Positions 21,527 through 28,533 of a DNA stretch of 28,533 nt are shown here, piece by piece (position 1 is the first letter of the stretch; every line of letters begins with the position of its first letter). A model generated the notes under the pieces. It did not search any database. It had not been told where the DNA came from and saw only the letters and a program-made list of their open reading frames with translations. The stretch comes from a virus. The stretch covers positions 1 to 28,533 of the IMG/VR virus record IMGVR_UViG_3300035698_009461. One strand, given 5' to 3'. The position numbers were made by a program, and so were the translations under genes.

Positions 21527-22075
21527 TTATTGGGCCTCGTCAGTAATCGGCACGAGCGCAACGAACATTTCTACCGCATCGCCCTCAAACGCCTGCCCAC
21601 CTTCGTTCCAAACTACAATCTGTCCATAGCGAGTTGGCGGTGTGAACTCACCCAAGGTTGCCATCTGCACAACGGTATCAGCGTCAGAAGTCAGCGTAAG
21701 CACGCCTATCAGTGTCAGTTGCTTTACGGTGTCCGCAATCGAGTCGCCCGCCGTCCCTGTGTAGGCCGCGTCAGAGCCTGTACACGCACCGTCATTACCG
21801 GTGGCCGCCGTGCCGCTTATGCTGGCCGACCAGTAGTAATAGACAGCCGCTCCAGACGCCGGAGCAACATCCATCTCAACACCGACACGCACGGCGAACC
21901 GCGCTGCACGGGCCGCACCCAAGTCGGCCTTTGCGCCCTGTCGCGCTGCTGCGTCTGCGAGGCTTGTGAGGTCAATCTGGTGTGTACGCGTGAAGCCTGA
22001 GATAGTTGAGACATAATCGGTCGTGTCTGCCCAGACTATTGGCGTGCCATCTTTTACGAGAATTTCAGTAGCCAT
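21527..22075 (-). CDS. Probable virion protein of unknown function
   Basis: A 182-residue, Ala/Thr/Gly-rich, beta-leaning protein (GTPIVWADTTDYVSTISGFT, AVYYYWSASISGTAATGNDG, TRYGQIVVWNEGGQAFEGDA). It has no signal peptide or membrane span. Composition and position, between the 101-residue gene and the LamG pair, suggest a structural protein such as a decoration protein. It is too short to be a standard major capsid protein. GGAG lies 7 bases before the ATG, and its start is 2 bases from the preceding gene's stop. Confidence 0.65.
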   Translation of the reverse strand: MATEILVKDGTPIVWADTTDYVSTISGFTRTHQIDLTSLADAAARQGAKADLGAARAARFAVRVGVEMDVAPASGAAVYYYWSASISGTAATGNDGACTGSDAAYTGTAGDSIADTVKQLTLIGVLTLTSDADTVVQMATLGEFTPPTRYGQIVVWNEGGQAFEGDAVEMFVALVPITDEAQ

Positions 22076-22077
22076 GA

Positions 22078-22383
22078 CTAGGCTCCCTGAGCGAAGATAT
22101 CGACCACCGCGTCCACGTTGTCCTGAATTGTCGAGTCGCCCGCGCCGAGAATCGCTTCCACTGACGCCGTCTTGTTGGCGATGATGATGGCAGTCTGCAC
22201 GTCGTTCGCAATCGCAACCGGGTTCTCAAACGCCCGCTTGGCCCAGATGATGCGGTTCGCGTGGTTCGCTACATCCACGGCTTCAGTGCGAATGGTGTCT
22301 GCCGCGACACACACAGCGACCGCGATCTTGTTGCGGAATGCGCTGTTGTTCTTGATGTCGAAAAGATCTTTGTACTCTGCCAT
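22078..22383 (-). CDS. Small helical phage protein of unknown function
   Basis: A 101-residue, Ala/Ile-rich all-alpha protein (FRNKIAVAVCVAADTIRTEA, NHANRIIWAKRAFENPVAIA, NDVQTAIIIANKTASVEAIL). I recall similar ~100-residue proteins in siphophage structural regions, but know no assigned function. AGGAG lies 7 bases before the ATG. The 123 bases upstream of it contain no gene and no promoter I can support. Confidence 0.65.
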   Translation of the reverse strand: MAEYKDLFDIKNNSAFRNKIAVAVCVAADTIRTEAVDVANHANRIIWAKRAFENPVAIANDVQTAIIIANKTASVEAILGAGDSTIQDNVDAVVDIFAQGA

Positions 22384-22506
22384 GGTCGTGCTCCTATCTG
22401 TCGCGCGCGCTATCAGGCCGCGCCGTCATGTCCCGAACCTATGACCGAAGATCGCTTGCACGACTCCATATGAGGGAACCGTACCGGGGAAAGGGAAGGG
22501 GCGGCG

Positions 22507-23568
22507 TTACGCCTCGGGGTAGGGTTTCCGGTTGCCTGGCGGATACGGGACGGGCTTTCCTTCCAGTCTCGCTTTCGTGTTCGCCCGGGCCCGCCGCTTG
22601 CGCTCTGAACGGGCCAGGTACCGCTTCCGTTGTTCTTTCACGATCTTCTTGTCCAAAGCCATGGACTCGGGATAGCCCGCCTGGCCCGGCTTGATTGCGC
22701 CGTCCTGCAAACTGGCCTTGGACAAAGCTTCCAGTTCGTCTTCTTTGCCGGGGACGGGGACATAGCATAATAGTACATGCCTACAGTTCGGATGGTAAGG
22801 CGGCTTTTTGTCCAGCAGCGGGAACCGAGGATCCTCTACGAGAGAGTAGATCTTGCCTTCAAACGGGACGCACAGATCGCAGGCACCCGCGTGCCGGGAC
22901 ACCTGATACAGCGTCACGCCGTATTCCACGCCGCGCGCAATGGCCCCTTGCGTCACGGCTTCCCGGGTCCGGGTCCGCGTCACGAGTTCGGCGTAGTAGT
23001 CCGGCGTGAAATGGCGCGAGCCCGCTTGCACCTTCATGCCTTCGTCGAGTTTGTCCGTGATGGACTTGGCCAGGCTCTTGGACGTTGTCCGGCGGGCTTC
23101 CCCCTCAATCAGGCCACGGCCAAGAATGCGGTTGATATCGGCTTCCTGAATGGCCTTCTGCTGCGTTTGGTGGAGGAAGTTCTTCGCGGACTTCGCGATA
23201 CCTTGCGCGGATGTGGCCAGTTCGACGGCCATCTGGTTGGCGATGGTTTGCACGGCCGCCGTGTGGATTTGGTTGCCCATGTCGAGCGCGCCCACGGACA
23301 CCCCTTGCACGCGGAGCGCCACCGCCCCAAGGTCCGCGCCCCCTTTGTAGTAGGCGGACACCAGTTCGTCCGCCGCGCTCGCTACGCTGGCCTCCAGGGC
23401 CGCGACAATGGCGTCGACCTGTCTCAGTTGCTCGGCCAGCCGGAACGCCCTGAACGGCATATTGGCAGCCGCCACGAGTTGCACGTTGATGTCCGCCTGA
23501 GCGGCCTTGTACAGCGCAACGAGCTGCGCACGCTGGGCTTCGACAGCCGGGGGCAGTTTTCGACCCAT
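22507..23568 (-). CDS. Minor head protein, SPP1 gp7 / phage Mu F-like
   Basis: A 353-residue protein starting at ATG 23568, just after the upstream gene's stop; the longer in-frame version would overlap that gene. Helical N-terminal two-thirds lead to a C-terminal head-morphogenesis domain. Its signature is ACDLCVPFEGKIYSL (Cys230/Cys233) followed by PPYHPNCRHVLLCYV (His259, Cys261, His264), a probable metal site. Such proteins enter the procapsid with the portal and help head assembly or DNA ejection. The last ~50 residues are very basic (KKIVKEQRKRYLARSERKRR). It normally follows the portal gene, which is not in view. Confidence 0.85.
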   Translation of the reverse strand: MGRKLPPAVEAQRAQLVALYKAAQADINVQLVAAANMPFRAFRLAEQLRQVDAIVAALEASVASAADELVSAYYKGGADLGAVALRVQGVSVGALDMGNQIHTAAVQTIANQMAVELATSAQGIAKSAKNFLHQTQQKAIQEADINRILGRGLIEGEARRTTSKSLAKSITDKLDEGMKVQAGSRHFTPDYYAELVTRTRTREAVTQGAIARGVEYGVTLYQVSRHAGACDLCVPFEGKIYSLVEDPRFPLLDKKPPYHPNCRHVLLCYVPVPGKEDELEALSKASLQDGAIKPGQAGYPESMALDKKIVKEQRKRYLARSERKRRARANTKARLEGKPVPYPPGNRKPYPEA

Positions 23569-23578
23569 GTTGGACACT

Positions 23579-23905
23579 CTACCCCCCTGCGGTCGCTGCC
23601 TTGGGGCCGTGCCGTTCTTCGCACAGGGCCTCGGTGCGTTCGATGCGCCCCTCGGCTTGAGAGACACGGACGGAGAGTCCGGCGCGCGCTTCCTGAGCCC
23701 GCTCTTGTTCGTGTTGCAGGGCGGAGATCGGTTCTGCCTTCAGTTCAAGAGCCCGCATCCGCTTAAAAAGTTCTTTCATGTTGTCCAGAAGGCTTTTGTT
23801 GCTGCTCTCCAGGGCTTTTACTGCCCATCGTAAGCCAGCCAGAACGGAACCAATCGTTGCCGCGTTGACACACAGTGTCACCACAAGCTGGGGCGTGAAC
23901 TCCAT
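23579..23905 (-). CDS. Single-span membrane protein with coiled coil (lysis-type candidate)
   Basis: A 108-residue protein. Residues ~7-29 are a hydrophobic span (LVVTLCVNAATIGSVLAGL), and residues 30-95 are charged, heptad-like helix (SLLDNMKELFKRMRALELKA, then a Gln/Glu-rich part). One N-terminal anchor plus a long coiled coil is the layout of i-spanins and of some class III holins. It lies directly after the holin/lipoprotein gene, which supports a lysis role. A head-assembly accessory protein is the alternative, as it precedes the minor head gene. No Rz family motif is evident. Confidence 0.6.
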   Translation of the reverse strand: MEFTPQLVVTLCVNAATIGSVLAGLRWAVKALESSNKSLLDNMKELFKRMRALELKAEPISALQHEQERAQEARAGLSVRVSQAEGRIERTEALCEERHGPKAATAGG

Positions 23906-23945
23906 AGGGTTTCTCCGTCGCGCGTTGGGGGCATGGGGTGGACGC

Positions 23946-24560
23946 TTACGAACCCGGCTTGGGCATGTTGTCGGCGGGGTCCGGCACCCCCGAAGCCGGT
24001 GTGTCCGTGGGCGGCGACAAAATCAAAGCGAGGAAGGAGTCGAGCGCCTGCTGCGCCCGTTCGCGTTTGGCGATGTCTTGGGCGTCGTCGGCGGCGTCTC
24101 TTTCGCCCTTCAATGCCAGGTATTCGCGGACATACGGCTCGGCGAAGTCGCCACACAATTGGACGATCTGACCGACAGCCACGAGGGCCTCAATGTCGGC
24201 ACTCGTTTCCGTCACGGTCCCGTCCGGCGCGATGCTGCGCGTCTGACACCCGACACCGCCGGCCGCCAGGCCAGCGATGAGGAAGAACACGATCATGGGC
24301 GTCTTATTGCGCGAGAGGCCAGCAGAGGCCCGATGCGCCTTCTCGGGGTTGCGCCACTTGGCAAACCACCGGGAGCAAAGCGGGCCGAGAATCATCACAA
24401 GGAGCATGTCGATCTTGAGGTCCAGCTCTGCGGGCCATGGCAGGATGTCCGGGGCAAACGAGCGGAGCAGGGCCAACACACCGGCCACCACGCCCGTGCT
24501 CGCCGCGGTACCGGCCGCAACGTTCTGGGTGGTTCTCGATTTGAACAGTTTCTTGAACAT
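23946..24560 (-). CDS. Holin-like two-span domain fused to a lipoprotein domain
   Basis: A 204-residue protein. I start at ATG 24560 (MFKKLFKSRTTQNVAAGTAA), which has GGAGG about 8 bases upstream, over a longer in-frame version. Residues 14-33 and 48-64 are two membrane spans in a short basic-tailed unit that resembles ~80-residue phage holins. After ~80 residues, MIVFFLIAGLAAGGVGCQ gives a third hydrophobic segment ending in a lipobox with Cys105, followed by a helical, charged periplasmic-type tail. Holin and o-spanin-type lipoproteins are normally separate genes. The fusion could be real, or the lipoprotein may also start at an internal ATG (Met89), which lacks a clear ribosome binding site. 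Confidence 0.6.
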   Translation of the reverse strand: MFKKLFKSRTTQNVAAGTAASTGVVAGVLALLRSFAPDILPWPAELDLKIDMLLVMILGPLCSRWFAKWRNPEKAHRASAGLSRNKTPMIVFFLIAGLAAGGVGCQTRSIAPDGTVTETSADIEALVAVGQIVQLCGDFAEPYVREYLALKGERDAADDAQDIAKRERAQQALDSFLALILSPPTDTPASGVPDPADNMPKPGS

Positions 24561-24625
24561 CTTTCGTGTCCTCCGTCTGGCCTTCCAGGCCGCGTAGACT
24601 GCTCTGATGGTTCGGAACTTCACGG

Positions 24626-25045
24626 CTAACGTTCCACGGGGAACGAGCCGGAATGTATGGATCCAGTTCGGTATTCTTCGATACGGCAGGCCGCGAGGTA
24701 ACAAATGGGGATTGCCCCGCCGAGCCCCGCATAGGCCTCGCCTACCGGCGTCGATGACGTGACGCCCTGCCTTTGAATGGCCGCGCGGACCTCCATGTCC
24801 GGATCTAAGAGGCGGAACAACGCCTGCTCAAAGACGGCCGCCTTCATGGGATCCGTCGGGTCTTCGGTCAGGTCTTCGAGATCGCCATCAAGGAAGGTGT
24901 AGTGCTCCGCCGCTTCGATGTCGGCCTGGGCCGTCGTGAGCACGGCGGTTTTCGTGGCCTTGACGGATGGCCATTTGGCCGCGGCTCCGTGCCGAGTCAC
25001 CATGTAGGCGTCTGCCTCTGTAATCGTTACCCAAAGATCGCTCAT
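24626..25045 (-). CDS. Probable head-tail connector (neck) protein
   Basis: A 139-residue protein from ATG 25045, which has GGAGG 7 bases upstream and overlaps the methylase stop (ATGA). It opens with VTITEADAYMVTRHG, an N-terminal pattern frequent in gp6/DnaT-like phage neck proteins. A helical middle follows (QADIEAAEHYTFLD, AAVFEQALFRLLDPDMEVRA), then QRQGVTSSTPVGEAYAGLG and a short end. Proteins of this pattern join the portal to the tail. The name is by resemblance, and the position before the lysis-type genes is unusual for a connector. Confidence 0.55.
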   Translation of the reverse strand: MSDLWVTITEADAYMVTRHGAAAKWPSVKATKTAVLTTAQADIEAAEHYTFLDGDLEDLTEDPTDPMKAAVFEQALFRLLDPDMEVRAAIQRQGVTSSTPVGEAYAGLGGAIPICYLAACRIEEYRTGSIHSGSFPVER

Positions 25046-25914
25046 CGTGCTGCCTCCATAAGTTCCATTTGTTTCGCGCCCACGCAATGCGGCGAGAACC
25101 AGATCCGCTCACGGTTCGCGTTGTCCTTGCCGCGCCCGTCGCCCTGCGAGCCGTAGCCGCCCGCCGCTTTCCACGCCACGCATTCCCAATCGTCCGGCAT
25201 GGCGTGCTCGCCGTCGTAGCCACACAGTGCGATCCGGTATTGGTCGTTGTCGCCGTGCTCGATTGCCCAAGCGCGCGCCCGGGCCGACGTGTCGTCCTCG
25301 TTGTGCGCGTAGACCTTCATGCAGTCGCTTGAGTACGGCGGATCAAGAAACATGCCCGTCTGGCCTAGCCGCTCAGTCACACACGGCGTCGCCACACGCG
25401 CCCAGTCGCCGCACGTCACACGGGTATCGCGTAGCCTGTTAGCTAACGCCGCCATGATCCCACGAATGTAATCGCGACGGTTGATGCCCATGCCGGGGTC
25501 GCCGAGGTGCGTGCTGTCCGGTTTCCAACTGTCGCCTATCGTGCAGCAAACACCCCACACCCAAACGCCCGCCACCTCCACGTCGTAGAAGTCCACCTCG
25601 TGCCGCATACGCTGTTCAAGGTCGGGCTGCTGCGCAAAACACCAGCGCCGCCGCGCCGCGAGGTCGAGTTCGTTGACCGGCCAGTCCGCCGCCTCAGCTA
25701 CCGCGTCCGGGTCGTGCTTGACCGCGCGCCAGAAGTTCGCTATGAAGCCGTCCATATCGTTGACCGTCTCGGTCTTGGGCTCGTGTGGGCGCGCCAGGAG
25801 CACAGCCAATGAGCCCGCGAACGGCTCGACGTAGTTCGGCACGTTCCCGAACCGTTGCCAGACGATATCCGCGACACGGGACTTGCCGCCGAACCATGGG
25901 AAGGGTGCCTTCAT
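25042..25914 (-). CDS. Dam-type (D12 class) DNA N6-adenine methyltransferase
   Basis: A 290-residue protein. N-terminal PFPWFGGKSRV (residues 4-14) and YVEPFAGSLAVLL (28-40) make up the AdoMet-binding part, and FLDPPYSSD (189-197) is the catalytic DPPY motif. This order is that of the D12 class to which Dam and DpnM belong. No restriction gene is nearby, so it is a solitary phage methylase, which could shield phage DNA from host nucleases or affect packaging and gene control. Its target is probably GATC-like but unproven. AAGGAG precedes the ATG, which overlaps the upstream methyltransferase stop; its stop overlaps the neck gene (ATGA). Confidence 0.85.
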   Translation of the reverse strand: MKAPFPWFGGKSRVADIVWQRFGNVPNYVEPFAGSLAVLLARPHEPKTETVNDMDGFIANFWRAVKHDPDAVAEAADWPVNELDLAARRRWCFAQQPDLEQRMRHEVDFYDVEVAGVWVWGVCCTIGDSWKPDSTHLGDPGMGINRRDYIRGIMAALANRLRDTRVTCGDWARVATPCVTERLGQTGMFLDPPYSSDCMKVYAHNEDDTSARARAWAIEHGDNDQYRIALCGYDGEHAMPDDWECVAWKAAGGYGSQGDGRGKDNANRERIWFSPHCVGAKQMELMEAAR

Positions 25915-26801
25915 TGTGTCGCGACTCCTTGCAGTTCGAGGATGGTCCGGGTGCGCCGGACGTTGTGCTGATATCGCCGGACAAGTACCTGGGCATCGGG
26001 CAAAAGATCCACCACGTCCCGACAGTCGCCGGACATCGGCGGATCGATCAGCTCGACATAGACGGCCCGACGTGCCCGAGCCTGGAGCCCAGCCACCGTT
26101 TCGGCAAGAATCTTGTATTCTTTGTCAATCTGGTGGTGAACGCTCAGGTAGAAGATGAAATCAAAGCAATCCGTGCCCCACCCGGCCACGGAATTGGAGA
26201 ACGTCACGTCGCACATTTCGATGCTGTCGTTGATGGTCCGCGCCGCCTCGATGCACTTGGGCTTGTCGCTTCCGTGGACGCGCGCACCCGCCTTGGCGGC
26301 CTGGAAAGCGAAGAATCCATAGTGCGTGCCGATGTCGAGCACGGAAGCGCCGCTCCATTGGCCTTGGTTGATTGCATCCCATACCATGGCCGAATCCGCC
26401 CGCTGTGGCCCCCACGGGAAGGACTGGAACCAATACCCTTGCTCACGGATCCAGTCTTCGCGCTCGTCATCGGAAAACGGGCTCAGGGTCTCGACATCGA
26501 ACGGCTGGCCATCCTTCAAGTAGTCCGGGAACGGCGCTTTCGAGAAAACCTCTATCACGGTCGGGTGGATTTTCGAGCCATCCCATTTCAGGGCGTAGCC
26601 GTAGTGCTCCCCGGCCAATCGCACGAGGTAGAGTCGTCCGATGGCGTTGACTCGTGCCGGACGTGCATCTTCCGGGAACGGCATTGCGCATCGGACATTG
26701 AACGTGCCGATCATCGGACACCCGAAGGTTTCTTCGTGCTTGGCGCGCGTGGACGCCACCCCGCCGCCGTTTTCGTATTTGCCAGTGGTTCGATGGATCA
26801 T
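25911..26801 (-). CDS. SAM-dependent methyltransferase (small molecule/sugar type)
   Basis: A 296-residue protein from ATG 26801, with GGAG 8 bases upstream and ATGA coupling to the glycosyltransferase stop. Residues ~154-180 (ASVLDIGTHYGFFAFQAAKA) are class I motif I with an acidic end to strand 2 (GARVHGSDK). FDFIFYLSVHHQID resembles motif IV. The N-terminal ~130 residues are extra and include FNVRCAMPFPED and WFQSFPWGPQRAD. The acceptor is unknown; given the neighbours, a sugar or a nucleotide-sugar is likely. DNA methylation is less likely, as there is no DPPY or PC motif. Confidence 0.8.
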   Translation of the reverse strand: MIHRTTGKYENGGGVASTRAKHEETFGCPMIGTFNVRCAMPFPEDARPARVNAIGRLYLVRLAGEHYGYALKWDGSKIHPTVIEVFSKAPFPDYLKDGQPFDVETLSPFSDDEREDWIREQGYWFQSFPWGPQRADSAMVWDAINQGQWSGASVLDIGTHYGFFAFQAAKAGARVHGSDKPKCIEAARTINDSIEMCDVTFSNSVAGWGTDCFDFIFYLSVHHQIDKEYKILAETVAGLQARARRAVYVELIDPPMSGDCRDVVDLLPDAQVLVRRYQHNVRRTRTILELQGVATQ

Positions 26802-27652
26802 GTCGGTTCTCCAAAGGCGAGAGCGGTCAGTTGCCTGGCCAAGGCGGCGGGGGACAGGTGCGCGTTCCAATACTCCCGGCCCGCGTTGGCAATCCGAGCC
26901 CGGCCCGCGTCATCGGCCAAGAGCGCATCGACCTTTTCGACCAGGTCCGACCAGTCCCGCTTGACGGTTACAAGACAGCCGCCGTAACATGCTGGCCAGA
27001 CGCAATCGGTTTCAGGCATCACGAGACAGCAACCGAGGGCCAACGTTTCCATGTGACGCCAGGTCTTTTCGCCAATGCCCATGGGGGCAATGCAAACCTT
27101 GGAACGCCGCTGGTTGCGGTAGTTTTCCTCGGGGGAGAACTTCTTCCCGATGATTTCAGGTGGCACGATGGGCCTGTTTCTGGTTTGCGCCAGCGTCGCG
27201 TATGCGTTCCAGTGCTTTTGCGCACGGATGGTCTGAACCAATGTCACCCGGCTTTCGTAGTTTGTGCTGCGCATCACACAGTAGACGTCCCATTCCGGCG
27301 TTGGCATCGGTTCACTTCGCATGGAGTAGAGCGTATCGAGGAGGCCCGGTAACGTGATCTGCAATGTGGCCTGCATGCTCGGAGACAGGTCTTTCCGAAG
27401 TAGCTCGATCTTTCCACACGGGTCAGGAAGGGTCGTGTCTACCTCGGAAAAGTCCGACCAATCCCACCAAACGCGGCGCCGGACGCCGTTCCGTTCGATG
27501 TCCACGGCCATCATGCTGTGCGGACGGGTAGATTGCTCTGGCGTGACAATGACATCCGTGTCTTCGCCGTAGGCGTCTCGAAATCCTCGGGACAGATAGG
27601 CGACGTAGACGTTATGGTCTCGTCGCTCGTGCGATGGCACCCAAATTTTCAT
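26798..27652 (-). CDS. Glycosyltransferase-like protein (GT-B type)
   Basis: A 284-residue protein. ATG 27652 follows AAAGGAG at 8 bases; longer reading frames upstream of this overlap other genes and are not supported. It starts MKIWVPSHERRDHN and has a late segment SKVCIAPMGIGEKTWRHMET, LGCCLVMPETD, YGGCLVTVKRDWSDLVEKVD and a closing AGREYWNAHLSPAALARQLT. That ending (conserved Gly/Glu-rich donor region, then a helix with WNAHLSP) fits GT-B/GT4-like enzymes or spore-maturation-type glycosyltransferases. It is likely to glycosylate a virion protein or a surface glycan. The donor and acceptor are not readable. It is coupled on both sides by ATGA. Confidence 0.65.
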   Translation of the reverse strand: MKIWVPSHERRDHNVYVAYLSRGFRDAYGEDTDVIVTPEQSTRPHSMMAVDIERNGVRRRVWWDWSDFSEVDTTLPDPCGKIELLRKDLSPSMQATLQITLPGLLDTLYSMRSEPMPTPEWDVYCVMRSTNYESRVTLVQTIRAQKHWNAYATLAQTRNRPIVPPEIIGKKFSPEENYRNQRRSKVCIAPMGIGEKTWRHMETLALGCCLVMPETDCVWPACYGGCLVTVKRDWSDLVEKVDALLADDAGRARIANAGREYWNAHLSPAALARQLTALAFGEPT

Positions 27653-28224
27653 TCCTGATAGGCTCCTTTGAAAATGAAGAGCCCGACGTCCCCGCGCGGA
27701 GCCGGGAACCGTTGCACAGACAGACAGCCAGGCATTTCGACAACCATGCTCTCCGTCCATGCGCTCTTGTGCTCTTCGTAGGGATTGATCGCGCGATAGG
27801 CCGAATTGGCCCCGAGCCACTTTTCGCCAAGCGGAATGCTCAGGATGGCCAGTTTCCGGGCCCGGGCGATACATTGCCACGCCAACGCCTGGCCCTCTTT
27901 GCTGTTCTGGTGTTCGATCATGTCGATGGCCAACACCACATCGGCCGGGGCAAGGGTCGGCAGGACTTCGCAGGCGTTGCCGATGTAGATCTGGTCGTAG
28001 TAGTACTCGGTGGCCGGGTTGATGTAGCCGGGGAACACCTCGATCCCGGCGATGTTGACCAGCCATTCGTCGCGGTCCGGACGGCAAGCCCAGATGTCCG
28101 TGTATTCGCGGACCAGATGGCCCCATTTCCCGAAGCCTACGCCCACATCGATCACGGTATGAGGATCGGCGCCTTGGACGGCCCGGATAACGGCAGGAAC
28201 ATGATCTATGATGCTGGAAGGCAT
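27649..28224 (-). CDS. SAM-dependent methyltransferase
   Basis: A 191-residue class I methyltransferase. HTVIDVGVGFGKWGHLVREY is motif I. AGIEVFPGYIN supplies the acidic residue that binds the ribose, and DVVLAIDMIEHQ is the motif IV-like strand. It is short and has no extra domain, similar to methyltransferases found in glycan or O-methyl sugar loci. AAAGGG precedes the ATG, which overlaps the upstream partial gene by 19 bases. Its stop overlaps the glycosyltransferase start. The substrate is unknown, but gene coupling points to the same pathway. Confidence 0.8.
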   Translation of the reverse strand: MPSSIIDHVPAVIRAVQGADPHTVIDVGVGFGKWGHLVREYTDIWACRPDRDEWLVNIAGIEVFPGYINPATEYYYDQIYIGNACEVLPTLAPADVVLAIDMIEHQNSKEGQALAWQCIARARKLAILSIPLGEKWLGANSAYRAINPYEEHKSAWTESMVVEMPGCLSVQRFPAPRGDVGLFIFKGAYQE

Positions 28225-28533
28225 GCGGTTCCCTTTCTTTGTGCCCGACTGGCCTGCATCTGTTCGATGACGGGGCTGCCGAGGCTGGCCATGGAATCAA
28301 AGATCTGGTTGTAGGACATGGGGATATCGAAGACCGGCGGGAGTTCATAGCCGCCCTTGATCATGGCCTGGAGCACCCGCTGTTCCCATTGATCCGAGTT
28401 GGCCGCCTTGTCCATCTGGGCTTGCCAGTCATCGAGCAAACGGAACACGGCGGGCGTGGGCTTGAAGAGCATCACGGCGGAACTGAGTTCCCGGCCCGTG
28501 CGTTTGCAGTCGGGCACCGCGTCCCAGTCAAAG
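28206..28533 (-). CDS. C-terminal part of a nucleotide-sugar transferase-like protein (partial)
   Basis: The frame is open to the right edge, so the N-terminus is missing; about 108 residues are visible. Near the edge is FDWDAVPDCKRTG, then ELSSAVMLFKPTPAVFRLLD, SDQWEQRVLQAM and IPMSYNQIFD. A small-residue pair before VMLF, the DQ before a helix and the closing YN-IFD fit the last third of GT-A type nucleotide-diphospho-sugar transferases of the glycogenin/GT8-like kind. It is first of the visible cassette and overlaps the next methyltransferase start. The family call is by pattern only. Confidence 0.6.
   Translation of the reverse strand, partial: FDWDAVPDCKRTGRELSSAVMLFKPTPAVFRLLDDWQAQMDKAANSDQWEQRVLQAMIKGGYELPPVFDIPMSYNQIFDSMASLGSPVIEQMQASRAQRKGTACLPAS

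Noticed and set aside
22384-22506. Promoter or RNA gene in the 123-base gap
   Set aside because: No convincing -35/-10 pair, tRNA-like fold or terminator could be found; it seems to be plain spacer with the downstream ribosome binding site.
27653-28348. N-terminal extension of the glycosyltransferase frame
   Set aside because: It overlaps a well-formed methyltransferase gene in another frame and reads as low-complexity Arg/Pro sequence; AAAGGAG before ATG 27652 marks the true start.

Overview
This window reads as the left half of a temperate, lambda-like siphophage genome (integrated prophage or phage contig) with about 60% G+C and dense, translationally coupled genes. Nothing identifies the host species. 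A lipobox-bearing lysis-type protein next to a holin-like domain points to a Gram-negative (diderm) host; no host gene, rRNA or tRNA is visible. Terminase, portal and major capsid genes are not in the window and presumably lie to the right of 28533.

Layout, left to right. (1) 1-745, minus strand: an excisionase-like HTH gene coupled to a winged-helix protein whose C-terminus is an exact 12-residue tandem repeat, encoded by 36-bp DNA repeats, running off the left edge. (2) 941-2670, plus strand: a Lar-like zinc-ribbon protein followed by a tyrosine integrase, behind a plausible sigma70 promoter. (3) 2648-3379, minus strand: three small unknown genes (one with an AT-hook plus ribbon-helix-helix-like part) under a near-consensus promoter at 3429-3457. 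(4) 3458-3823: a gene-free patch rich in repeats and dyads (attP, origin or terminator candidate). (5) 3824-28533, minus strand: one long leftward late operon. In transcription order it holds a glycan/methyl-transfer cassette, a Dam-type adenine methylase, a neck protein, a holin/lipoprotein fusion, a TM-coiled-coil protein, a minor head protein, small virion-type proteins, a LamG protein, head-tail connectors, tail terminator, tail tube, two tail chaperone reading frames, tape measure, tail-tip proteins (minor tail, DUF1833-like, NlpC/P60, J-like), two tail fibre/adhesin proteins, two small unknowns, a GH24 endolysin and a 42-residue arginine-rich ORF.

How it works together: the late operon follows the standard siphovirus order head connectors - tail tube - chaperones - tape measure - tip - fibres - lysis. 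Nearly every junction is an ATGA or TAATG overlap or a gap of a few bases. The left end carries the lysogeny/early functions. The most unusual items are the repeat-encoding winged-helix gene at the left edge, the repeat-rich intergenic patch at 3.5-3.8 kb, an Ig-like domain inside a head-tail connector, the holin-lipoprotein fusion, and the methyltransferase/glycosyltransferase cassette feeding into the late operon.
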